Shown here: in pieces, positions 7,809 to 16,259 of the stretch
Layout of the letters: each line of letters opens with the position of its first letter
Numbering within the stretch: the first letter of the stretch is position 1
NCBI GenBank assembly: GCA_934162625.1
Contig: CAKPJM010000002.1
Coordinates: 1-50,877, forward strand
Reading direction: 5' to 3'
Length of the DNA: 50,877 nucleotides
Source: an uncultured Clostridia bacterium
Lineage (GTDB): Bacteria > Bacillota > Clostridia > TANB77 > CAG-508
The notes under the pieces: generated by a model
What the model was told of the DNA's origin: nothing
Databases searched by the model: none
What the model saw: only the letters and a program-made list of their open reading frames with translations
Position numbers and translations under genes: made by a program

Positions 7809-8750
7809 ATGTTAAACATTTATAATACGGACTTAAAAACGAATAAATTTGAAAAAATAAAAGAGTTTAGACCAGGGTCCTGGATTAGTTTAGTAAACCC
7901 ATCTGAGGAAGAAATAAAAGAGGTTTGCTCAAATTTAAAAATAGAAGATGAATTTATAAAATATCCACTAGATTACGAAGAGCAAGCCAGAATCGATATG
8001 GAAGATGACATGACTTTGTTTGTAATAGATGTTCCAATAATCGAAGATAATAAAGAAGAAAAAGTTTATACAACAATGCCGTTAGGATTAATTGTAGTAA
8101 GAGACGAATTTTTTATTACAGTATCATTAAAAAAGAACAGAATAATAGACAACTTTGAAAAAGGTAGAATAAAAGGCATGTACACATACAAGAAAACAAG
8201 ATTTGTATTACAAATATTATATTTAAATGCGTCATACTATTTGACAGACCTTAAAAGAATAAACAAAAGTGCAGAAAATACAGTAGGTGTATTAAAAAGA
8301 ACAATGAAAAATGAAGAGTTAATACAATTACTAAACTTAGAAAACAGTTTAGTTTATATAACAACATCATTAAAAGCAAATGAATTAGTTATGGAGAAAA
8401 CTGCAAGAGGAAAAATATTAAAATCATATGAAGAAGATGATGAAATACTGGAAGATGCAATAATAGAAAATAGACAGGCTATAGAAATGGGAAAAATATA
8501 TAGTGACATTTTAAACACAACAATGGATGCTTCTGCATCTATAATTTCTAATAATTTGAATATAGTCATGAAGTTTTTAACAGCAATAACAATTGTGCTT
8601 TCGATACCAACATTGATAGCAAGCATATATGGAATGAATGTACCTTTACCATTTGCAACAAGCCCACATGGGTTTGCAATAGTAATAGGAATATCGTTAT
8701 TAATATCTTTTGGGACAGTTATATGGCTTAAAAAAAGAGATATGTTATAG
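7809..8750 (+). CDS. CorA-like divalent metal (Mg/Co) transporter
   Basis: The protein has 313 residues from ATG 7809. An upstream GTG at 7800 is part of the AGGGGTGAGG ribosome-binding region. The long soluble N-terminal domain is followed by a stalk helix and two C-terminal membrane helices. The diagnostic pore motif YGMNVPLP lies just after the first helix, and the protein ends in the basic LKKRDML. CorA proteins form pentameric channels in the cell membrane that admit Mg2+ or Co2+. The stop codon is 10 bp before the ABC-F gene, so the two are probably co-transcribed. Confidence 0.9.
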   Translation: MLNIYNTDLKTNKFEKIKEFRPGSWISLVNPSEEEIKEVCSNLKIEDEFIKYPLDYEEQARIDMEDDMTLFVIDVPIIEDNKEEKVYTTMPLGLIVVRDEFFITVSLKKNRIIDNFEKGRIKGMYTYKKTRFVLQILYLNASYYLTDLKRINKSAENTVGVLKRTMKNEELIQLLNLENSLVYITTSLKANELVMEKTARGKILKSYEEDDEILEDAIIENRQAIEMGKIYSDILNTTMDASASIISNNLNIVMKFLTAITIVLSIPTLIASIYGMNVPLPFATSPHGFAIVIGISLLISFGTVIWLKKRDML

Positions 8751-8760
8751 GAGGAAAAAA

Positions 8761-10341
8761 ATGTTAAATGCAGTAGGAGTAACCGTAAGATTTGGAAAAA
8801 GAGTATTGTTTGAAGATGTAAATATTAAATTTACAAAAGGAAATTGCTATGGCTTAATAGGAGCTAATGGTGCTGGAAAATCTACATTTTTAAAAGTACT
8901 ATCTGGAGAACTAGAACCAAGTAAAGGAGATGTTTCTATAGATAAAGGAGAGCGTCTATCTACTTTAAAACAAGATCACTTTGCTTATGAAGAGAATACT
9001 GTAATGGATACAGTTATAATGGGAAATAATGAACTTTATAGTATAATGAAAGAAAAAGAAGAAATATATGCAAAACCAGATTTTTCAGAAGAGGATGGAT
9101 TAAAGGCAGCAAAGCTAGAAGAAAGATTTGGAGAATTAGATGGATGGAATGCAGAATCAGATGCTGCTACACTACTTAACAACTTAGGAATTCCAGCAAG
9201 TATGCATTATAAATTAATGAAAGAAATAGAAGCAAAAGATAAAGTAAAAGTGCTATTAGCACAAAGCTTATTTGGAAATCCAGATGTTTTATTATTAGAT
9301 GAGCCAACAAACGACTTAGACTTAAAAAGTATAAATTGGTTACAAGATTTTTTAATAGATTTTGAAAATACTGTTATAGTTGTGTCACATGATAGATACT
9401 TTTTAAACAAAGTTTGTACACACATAGCAGATGTTGACTTTGGAAAAATTAAAGTTTACCCAGGAAACTATGACTTTTGGTATGAGTCAAGCCAATTAGC
9501 ATTAAAACAAGCAAGAGAACAAAATAAAAAGAAAGAAGAAAAAATAAAAGAGTTACAAGACTTTATAGCAAGGTTTAGTGCAAATGCTTCAAAATCTAAA
9601 CAAGCAACTTCAAGAAAAAAATCTTTGGAAAAAATACAATTAGAAGAAATAAAAGCATCAAACAGAAAATATCCATATATTGATTTCAAACCAGATAGAG
9701 AACCAGGAAAAGAAATACTTACAGTAAAAAATTTATGCAAAAGTGTAAACGGAGAAGAAGTGTTAAAAAATATATCTTTTTCAGTAAAAGCAGATAATAA
9801 AATTGCAGTTTTATCTGATAATGAATTAGCTACAACATTATTATTCCAAATAATTGCAGGTGAGATAGAACCAGATAGTGGAGAAGTTATATGGGGACAA
9901 ACCATAACAAAAGACTACTTCCCAAAAGATAATTCATATTTATTTGAAAGAGATGAAATATTAGTAGACTGGCTTAGAAAATATTCTAAAGACCCAGATG
10001 AAACATATGTAAGAGGCTTTTTAGGAAGAATGCTATTCTCAGGCGACGAAGCATTGAAAAATGTAAAAGTTTTATCAGGTGGTGAAAAAGTAAGATGTGT
10101 ATTATCTAAGTTAATGCTTTCTGGTGCAAACTTTTTAATCTTTGATGAACCTACAAACCATTTAGATATGGAAAGTATTACAGCTTTAAACGAAGGAATG
10201 AAAAAATTTAAAGGCAACTTATTATTTACATCTCATGACCACCAATTAACACAAACGGTTGCTGATAGAATAATAGACTTAAGAAAAGAAAAAATAATAG
10301 ACAGAGAATGCACATACAATGAATATCTAGGAATTGAATAA
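8761..10341 (+). CDS. ABC-F family ATPase (YkpA/YbiT type)
   Basis: This 526-residue protein has two ABC domains and no membrane segments, as expected for ribosome-associated ABC-F translation factors. Domain 1 has Walker A GANGAGKST (residues about 37-45) and Walker B VLLLDEPTNDLD, with a signature replaced by EAKDKVKVLLAQ as is usual in this subfamily. Domain 2 has LSGGEKVRCVLSKLM and FLIFDEPTNHLD. Its Walker A is degenerate (SDNELATTLLF), and the usual lysine is threonine. A linker of charged helices lies at about 245-300. AGGAGG before ATG 8761 fixes the start. It follows corA closely. Confidence 0.9.
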   Translation: MLNAVGVTVRFGKRVLFEDVNIKFTKGNCYGLIGANGAGKSTFLKVLSGELEPSKGDVSIDKGERLSTLKQDHFAYEENTVMDTVIMGNNELYSIMKEKEEIYAKPDFSEEDGLKAAKLEERFGELDGWNAESDAATLLNNLGIPASMHYKLMKEIEAKDKVKVLLAQSLFGNPDVLLLDEPTNDLDLKSINWLQDFLIDFENTVIVVSHDRYFLNKVCTHIADVDFGKIKVYPGNYDFWYESSQLALKQAREQNKKKEEKIKELQDFIARFSANASKSKQATSRKKSLEKIQLEEIKASNRKYPYIDFKPDREPGKEILTVKNLCKSVNGEEVLKNISFSVKADNKIAVLSDNELATTLLFQIIAGEIEPDSGEVIWGQTITKDYFPKDNSYLFERDEILVDWLRKYSKDPDETYVRGFLGRMLFSGDEALKNVKVLSGGEKVRCVLSKLMLSGANFLIFDEPTNHLDMESITALNEGMKKFKGNLLFTSHDHQLTQTVADRIIDLRKEKIIDRECTYNEYLGIE

Positions 10342-10352
10342 AAAACAAAATG

Positions 10353-10471
10353 GAAAGATTTCGGACGGGCTTTTTTCTTTTACCCAAAAAGGAAACTATT
10401 AAAAAATTTTTAATAGTTTCCTTTTTACTATCTATTAAACTGGAAAGAAAAAAGTCCGTCCGAAATCTTTC
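10353..10471. repeat. Nested palindromic element with GGACGG arms
   Basis: The outer arms 10353-10380 and 10443-10471 are inverted copies (GAAAGATTTCGGACGG, then CTTTTTTCTTT) with about one mismatch. They enclose a second perfect palindrome at 10386-10425 (AAAAAGGAAACTATTAAAAA and its complement). T-runs at both ends let it act as a bidirectional terminator between the convergent ABC-F and HD-GYP genes. A related element with the same GGACGGACTTTTTTCTTT core lies at 46253-46325. Confidence 0.8.
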
Positions 10472-10474
10472 TCT

Positions 10475-11536
10475 CTATTGTTCTGGGTTGAACTTTTTCA
10501 TAATTTCTTGAATTTTATCATAATCATTATTTAATATATCTAAAAATGCGTCAGCACATTCAGGGTCAAACTGAGTTCCTTTACACTTTTCCAATTCAGC
10601 TTTAACAATATCTAAAGATAAAGAGTTTCTGTAAGTCCTTTTTGAAGTCATTGCATCAAATGCATCTGCAACAGCAGTTATTCTTGCTAAATATGGAATT
10701 TCTTCTCCTTTTAATTTACCAGGATACCCGAAACCATCAAAACGTTCATGATGATGCTTTACTATAGGTATAATGTCACTGAAAATAGTTGCATTTGATA
10801 ATATATGAGCACCTATTGCAGGATGATTTTTTATTTCTGAATATTCATCATCTGTTAATTTAGAATCTTTTAGAAGTATACTGTCAGGAACTCCAATTTT
10901 TCCTATATCGTGGAATAAACCACCTATTTTTAAATCGTTAAGTTCTTTTTCAGAAAGACCTAACTTTTCTCCTAGTAAAACCGAATATGCAGAAACTCTA
11001 TCAGAATGACCTCTAGTATATGTATCTTTAGCTTCTACTGTATAACGCAAAGTTTCAATGCTTTCTAAATAAGCTTTTTCTAATTTATCATAAGTATCTT
11101 TTAATTCTAAATTGATTTTTCTAATTAAATTCATTTGAGATATTGCTTTTATTCCAGATTCAATAAGTAATAGCAATTGATCAAATTTGTCGCTTTTTTC
11201 GCAATATCCTTGAATATCTAATCTCCTAATAGTTTCTAAAGGAGGTGCTAAATCTTTGTGACCAGTAAGCAACAAAATATATAAATCTTTATTAAATTTA
11301 CGAATTGCTTCTACAACTTGATCACCATGAACAGGAGTCATAATAAAATCAAGTAGCATTAAATCAAAATGCTCTGTTTTGACTCTTTCTATTGCTTCAA
11401 TAGGATCAGTTATCCCAACAAAACTATAACCAGATTTAGTTAAAAAAACTTTTAAAGAATCGAGTATTCCAGATTCATCATCTACAGCTATAATTTTGTA
11501 TTGAGAGTTTTCATTTGAATAAATGTTTTTTCTCAT
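10475..11536 (-). CDS. Response regulator with HD-GYP c-di-GMP phosphodiesterase domain
   Basis: The 353-residue protein has an N-terminal receiver domain (VDDESGILDSL, phospho-acceptor Asp in MLLDFIMTP near residue 60, LLLTGHKD), a helical linker and a C-terminal HD-GYP domain. The linker and domain start is YTRGHSDRVSAYS, followed by the metal-binding HDIGKIGVP and HHERFDGFGYPG. HD-GYP domains hydrolyse c-di-GMP or related cyclic dinucleotides, and both the HD and GYP motifs are intact. GGGGGG lies eight bases before the ATG. No histidine kinase is adjacent; the nearest is the NRPS-linked kinase 5 kb away. Confidence 0.9.
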   Translation of the reverse strand: MRKNIYSNENSQYKIIAVDDESGILDSLKVFLTKSGYSFVGITDPIEAIERVKTEHFDLMLLDFIMTPVHGDQVVEAIRKFNKDLYILLLTGHKDLAPPLETIRRLDIQGYCEKSDKFDQLLLLIESGIKAISQMNLIRKINLELKDTYDKLEKAYLESIETLRYTVEAKDTYTRGHSDRVSAYSVLLGEKLGLSEKELNDLKIGGLFHDIGKIGVPDSILLKDSKLTDDEYSEIKNHPAIGAHILSNATIFSDIIPIVKHHHERFDGFGYPGKLKGEEIPYLARITAVADAFDAMTSKRTYRNSLSLDIVKAELEKCKGTQFDPECADAFLDILNNDYDKIQEIMKKFNPEQ

Positions 11537-11744
11537 AAAATCCCCCCGCTAAGAATAATCTTATATGCATTATATTCAAATAATAAAAAAAAAGCAATAA
11601 AAAAACGAAAAAAGTTACATAAGTTATATTCACAAAATGGCATTTTTATGCTATAATCATTCAAGAATAAAGCTAAACATAAGTAATATAGTTAAGAGTT
11701 AATATTACAAAATTTGCAGACAAATTTTGTAGGAGGATGTTGAA

Positions 11745-12651
11745 ATGATTTTTAAAGATTATTATAAAATATTAGGACTAGAAACTAATAAAGTGAACTT
11801 AAGTGAAGTAAAACTAGCTTTTAGAGAACAAGCAAAAAAATATCATCCAGATGTAAATGGAGGGAATAGTAGAACAGAAGAGAGATTTAAAGACATAAAT
11901 GAGGCATATAGAGTGTTATCTAATCCTTCTAGTAAAAGAAAATATGATAGAATCTGGAATAGAAATGTTGGAAATAAGCAGGACCAGAAAGATAACGAGG
12001 AAAATAGAAGCATAGACTCTGTATTTAGTGATTTCTTTAGTATGTTTTTTGGTTCACCAGATAACAATGAAGAAAAAGAAGAAAATAAGAAAAAGAAGAA
12101 AATTCCGGTTAAAGGGGAAAATATAGAAACAGAAATAAATGTTGGAATAGAAGATGCTTATTATGGAACAGAAAAAAAGATATCACTAAGAACTGTGAAT
12201 CGGTAAAATGAAGACTTTTTCTGTTAAGATACCAGAAGGAATAAGAGATGGAGAAAAAGTAAGACTTTTAGGACAAGGAAAGCAAGGAAAAAATGGTGGA
12301 AAAAATGGTGATATGTTTATAAAAATAAATATCCAAAACAATAATAAATTTAAGCTACAAGGTTACGATATAGTGACAGATCTACTATTAACACCATGGG
12401 AAGCAGCATTAGGGAAAAGAGTAAACATAGACTCTGTTGATGATACAGTTTCTCTATATGTTCCTCCAGGAATACAAAGCGGAGAAAAAGTCAGAATACC
12501 ACAAAAAGGATATAAGGATGGAAGAGGAAGTAGAGGGGACTTAATAGCAGAAGTAAAAACTGTAGTTCCTAAAAAGTTAACAGAAGATGAAAAAGAATTA
12601 TTTGAAAAACTAAAAAGCATTTCAACATTTAACCCGAGATCAATAAAATAA
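11745..12651 (+). CDS. J-domain co-chaperone (DnaJ/CbpA type), needs a +1 shift at CGGT
   Basis: The J-domain covers residues 1-70 with HPD at 34-36. A charged low-complexity linker follows, and the C-terminal substrate-binding domains start near 125. No cysteine zinc finger is present, so this is a CbpA-like type II J-protein that stimulates DnaK. The frame breaks at 12201: the zero frame reads AAT CGG TAA (stop). Skipping the C gives TVNGKMKTFSVKIPEGI, the normal first strand of the C-terminal domain, and joins both parts into 301 residues (907 nt = 906 + 1). AGGAGG lies before the ATG, and a TATAAT box is at about 11654. Confidence 0.85.
12201..12204 (+). other. CGGT +1 frameshift site 2 (Gly153 of the J-protein)
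   Basis: Codons AAT C-GGT AAA ATG. The zero frame stops at the very next codon (TAA). Reading GGT restores a glycine and the remaining 148 residues. Confidence 0.85.
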
Positions 12652-12745
12652 CAATGCAGAAAATTTATTTTCATAGCAAACACACAACTATAATTTTGAT
12701 AATATATTGGTTTACTAAATAGTAATATATAGAGAATTTAAAATG

Positions 12746-12774
12746 TTGACATAAACATAAAAATGAGGTATAAT
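12746..12774 (+). promoter_or_regulatory. Consensus promoter of the coupling-ATPase operon
   Basis: TTGACA (12746-12751), 17 bases and TATAAT (12769-12774) give a leader of about 60 nt before the first gene. Confidence 0.8.
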
Positions 12775-12840
12775 TATAATTGTGATTATACATACGACAA
12801 AATACATTATTATATGTAGAAATGAGGTGCTATTATAAGC

Positions 12841-13380
12841 ATGGAGGAATTTATAAAAGGAAAACATTTTAGTATAACAGATCCACAAAATGTAAATACA
12901 GTAATATATCAAGTAAATAAAACACCAAAAGAGGAGCTAAAAGAAAATTCTCCTAAATTTACTGTTGAAAGACTAGACTTTACAGAAGAATTAGTAGGAG
13001 AAAAAAAGAAAAAAACATTTTATGTAAACAAACCTGCGCCGGAAGGAGATCATTTAGTGATATTATCTTTTGGTAATGAAAAGGTAGTAGTAAATACAGG
13101 AATTTTAGAAGATGCACAAGTAAAAATTTCTAAAAAACCAATGCCTATAAAATTTACAACACTTTATAATGAAAAGGAAACAGAGTATAAAGAAGTTCAA
13201 TATACACCAAATTTAAAAAGACCAATTTCAATAATTGACCCAGAAACAACAGAAGAAATAAAGCCAGTTTTATATTTTGATGAGGAAACAAATGAGGTAA
13301 AAGGCAAATGCAAGTTAAAACCTTTTAAAAGTTATTTTGCGTTTGAGGTTAGAGAGAAGATTAATAGGGAAGGGGAATAA
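12841..13380 (+). CDS. Unknown soluble protein upstream of the VirD4-type ATPase
   Basis: This 179-residue, lysine/glutamate-rich protein has no signal peptide or membrane helix. It looks rich in beta strands: LVILSFGNEKVVVNTG, MPIKFTTLYN, RPISIIDPETTEEIKPVLYFD. I do not recognise the family. GAGGTG lies 12 bases before the ATG. It is the first gene behind a consensus promoter. It is followed two bases later by another unknown small gene and then a coupling ATPase, so an accessory role in that system is plausible but not shown. Confidence 0.75.
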   Translation: MEEFIKGKHFSITDPQNVNTVIYQVNKTPKEELKENSPKFTVERLDFTEELVGEKKKKTFYVNKPAPEGDHLVILSFGNEKVVVNTGILEDAQVKISKKPMPIKFTTLYNEKETEYKEVQYTPNLKRPISIIDPETTEEIKPVLYFDEETNEVKGKCKLKPFKSYFAFEVREKINREGE

Positions 13381-13382
13381 TT

Positions 13383-13589
13383 ATGAGCATAGAATCTACA
13401 AATGTAGAAAATATAATAACAGTTGTAGGAGGAGAAGTAGTTTCAAATCTGAAGAATAGGACAGAAATACCACCTACTAAATCAGTAAAAAAAGATAGTC
13501 CAAAAAAAGAGGAAGTTTTAACTATAGCATTAGAAGGAGAATGGGCACAAGAAAAGAGTAATAAACAAGCAGAAATAGGTGATAGATAA
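13383..13589 (+). CDS. Unknown small protein between two coupling-operon genes
   Basis: The 68-residue protein starts two bases after the previous stop with a good AAGGGGAA ribosome binding site. The first part is a short hydrophobic strand (NIITVVGGEVV). The rest is polar and probably disordered, with lysine-proline runs and an acidic-aromatic patch (ALEGEWAQEKSN). No family is recognised. Tight spacing indicates translation with its neighbours. Confidence 0.6.
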   Translation: MSIESTNVENIITVVGGEVVSNLKNRTEIPPTKSVKKDSPKKEEVLTIALEGEWAQEKSNKQAEIGDR

Positions 13590-13615
13590 TTATACAAATG
13601 AAAAGGTGATAAGTT

Positions 13616-15575
13616 ATGAATTATAAAGTTAAGAATGCTTTAGAAAAAAGTAAAATAGCATTAATAATAGCGTTAGCAATATGGGTTGCTTTATCCATAT
13701 TGCTTTCTGCGCCTATAGCGGTTAGCATAAAAGAAGCAACAACTAGCGGAAATATTGATATTAATAAATTTTTTGATATATTATTTTCTAATATAGGTTC
13801 AATAGGCTCAAATATGTCAAAAATATTCTTACCAGAATATTCATCTATTTATTGGAAAACAGAAGGATATGTAACAATAGGTGTATTAATTATACTAGCA
13901 GTAGGAATTGTAAAGTCAATGCCAAAGAATGAATACACAGATATAGAGCACGGATCAAGTGATTGGGCTTCTGGAGAACAATATAGTGTTTTAAGCAAGA
14001 AAAAAGGAATATTACTTGCCGAAAATCATTATTTACCAGTAGATAAACGAGGAAACGTAAACGTATTAGTAGTTGGACGGTTCAGGATCTGGTAAATCTG
14101 CATCATATGTTATTCCAAATGCATACCAACTTCTAGGATCATATGTGTTTACAGACCCAAAAGGTGAATTATATGATAAAACAGCAGGATATTTAAAAAG
14201 CCAAGGGTATGATATAAAAATATTTAATTTAGTAAATCCTAAGAATAGTGATGGATATAATCCTTTAATGCACATACAAAGTGAAATAGATGTAGATGTT
14301 ATAGCAAACACAATAGTAAAAGGTCAAAGCGATGTAAAAAATCAATCTGACCCATATTGGGATGATATGGCAGAAATGCTATTAAAAGCATTAATATATT
14401 ATTTATTAGCAACAAGACCAGAAGAAGAACAAAACTTGGCAAGTTGTGCCGAATTAGTTAGAGCTGCTAATAATAGTGGAGCAGGAAATTTATTAACAGA
14501 ACTTATGAATCAATTACCATATGATCATCCTGCTAGAATGAATTATAAATCTATAGAAATTGCACCAGAGAAAACATATAGTTCTATTCTTTCTTCACTT
14601 CAATCAAAGCTTGGTAAATTTGATTCAAAAGAAATAGCAGAACTTACTTCTACAAATACAATAAATTTTGAGGAAATAGGAAGCAGAAAAACAGCAGTAT
14701 ATGTAATTTCATCAGATACACATGCTGCATATGACTTTTTGCTTACAATATTTTTCTCACAAATGATACAAAGATTATATGACTTTGCAGACTTAAAAGG
14801 GGGAGCATTACCACAACCTACATATTTTATATTAGACGAGTTTGCAAACATTGGTAGAATACCAGATTTTGATAAAAAAATATCAACTTCAAGAAGTAGA
14901 AAAATATCATTTAGTGTTATATTACAAAACCTAGATCAATTAGAAGCTGTTTATGAAAAATCGCATGAAACAATAATAGGTAACTGTGATACTACATTGT
15001 TTTTAGGAAGTAACTCACAAAAAACAGTAGAGTATTTTTCTAAAGAATTAGGAGAAAAAACAATAAATAGAGATAGCTGGTCTGTTAGTAAAGATAAAAA
15101 CATGTGGAGACAAGGCTATAATAAATCTGATCAAGTTATGGCAAGAGCTCTTATGACTCCAGACGAGCTTAGAAGATTAGACAACGATATGTGTATCATA
15201 TTTGAGAAAGGAATTAAACCAATAAAGGCAAGAAAATATTATTATTTTAAATATGATACTTTAAGGCTAGTAAATAGATTTGCTTGCAGCCATAATGATA
15301 TAGATCCAATAGATAGAGGAGTTTGGAGAAAATATAATCCATATAATCCTTATGTAGAAAGCAGTGAACAAGAAAAAGCAAATGATACAAAAATAGAATC
15401 ACTAGATGATTTATTCGAAGATGATAATGATGCTCCAACTTTGCCACAAGATAATGAAGAATTAGAAAATAAACAAAAACAAGAAAGCAGTGATGAACTA
15501 TCATACGATGTACAGAAAGAGCTAGAAGCGAAATTTGATGAGCTGTTCGGAGCTTTAGAAGATGATGATAATTAA
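13616..15575 (+). CDS. VirD4/TraG-type coupling ATPase, needs a +1 shift at CGGT
   Basis: Residues 13-38 and 82-102 are membrane helices, as in VirD4. The segment HGSSDWAS, typical of Gram-positive TraG proteins, precedes the P-loop. The P-loop reads VVGGSGSGKS only if the C at 14078 is skipped; otherwise the zero frame stops five codons later. Walker B is FILDEFANIGRIPDF, followed by the TraG motif SRSRKISFSVILQNLDQL. The acidic C-terminus (residues 560-652) may recruit substrates. The joined product is 652 residues (1960 nt = 1959 + 1), normal for the family. No relaxase or channel gene is next to it, so it may be an orphan coupling protein or part of a scattered system. It is the second coupling ATPase in the window and differs from the one at the left edge. 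Confidence 0.88.
14078..14081 (+). other. CGGT +1 frameshift site 3 (P-loop Gly155 of the VirD4-type ATPase)
   Basis: Codons GTT GGA C-GGT TCA GGA TCT GGT AAA. Skipping the C gives the Walker A motif GGSGSGKS. The zero frame reads Arg-Phe-Arg-Ile-Trp-stop. Confidence 0.88.
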
Positions 15576-15579
15576 TTAA

Positions 15580-15602
15580 AAGGTGAACTGAAAAGTTCAC
15601 CT
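15580..15602 (+). terminator. Hairpin after the VirD4-type ATPase
   Basis: AGGTGAAC pairs with GTTCACCT around TGAAAA. The following run is A-rich, so termination may be partial and read-through into the HAD gene is possible. Confidence 0.5.
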
Positions 15603-15624
15603 AAAATTATATAAGGAGATAAAC

Positions 15625-16213
15625 ATGATAATTGGGATTGATTTAGATGATACAATTACAAAAACAGAAGAAATTTTATTTAAATATGCAAAAAAATATA
15701 ATGAAGAAAAGAATATAATTTATAAAATTGATAGAGATAAATGGGATTGGAATAAAGCTTTTGGATGGAACGATAAAAGCGTTGAAGTTTTTTTTGAGAA
15801 ATATTTAAAAAAAGTTTTTAAAGAAGTAGAAATAAAAGAAGACGCAAAGGAAGTAATAAATACTTTAAAAAAAGATGGAGATACAATAATAATTATAACC
15901 GCAAGGAACAGTGAAAATGTAAAAGATGTGCACAAGATTTGTGAAAAATGGCTAAAAGATAAACAAGTAGAAGTTGATAAAATAGTAATTAACGGAGAAG
16001 ATAAAGCAAAAGAGTGCAAAGAAAATAATATAGACATATTTATAGATGACCGGAATATACCATTGCGAAAATGTATACAGTAATTTAAAAATACCAGTAT
16101 TATTAATGAATAGCAGATATAACAAAGACTATGAAAATCCAAATATAAAAAGAGTATATAATTGGAAAGAAATATATAATGAAATAAGCAAATATAAAGA
16201 AAAAATCTCTTAA
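15625..16213 (+). CDS. HAD-superfamily 5'-nucleotidase-like phosphatase, needs a +1 shift at CGGA
   Basis: Motif I is IGIDLDDTI (nucleophile Asp6, Asp8), motif II is IIIITARNS near residue 92, and motif IV is FIDDG near 142. These fit the 5'(3')-deoxyribonucleotidase branch of HAD phosphatases, which dephosphorylate small nucleotides. The frame breaks right after the motif IV aspartates: GAC CGG. Skipping the C gives IDDGIYHCENVY and a further 50 in-frame residues ending in a helix, 195 residues in total (589 nt = 588 + 1). The unshifted product would stop after 10 odd residues. AAGGAG precedes the ATG. Confidence 0.8.
16051..16054 (+). other. CGGA +1 frameshift site 4 (Gly143 of the HAD phosphatase)
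   Basis: Codons GAT GAC C-GGA ATA TAC. The skipped C could be either of the two adjacent Cs. The glycine follows the conserved DD of HAD motif IV. Confidence 0.8.
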
Positions 16214-16236
16214 TATTAAATTAAGAGATTTCTTCT
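16204..16236 (+). terminator. Terminator of the HAD gene
   Basis: AAATCTCTTAAT pairs with ATTAAGAGATTT followed by CTTCTTT. The left arm includes the stop codon of the +1-shifted frame, which agrees with the longer reading of the gene. Confidence 0.7.
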
Positions 16237-16259
16237 TTATATTTGAAAACTCAAATCAG

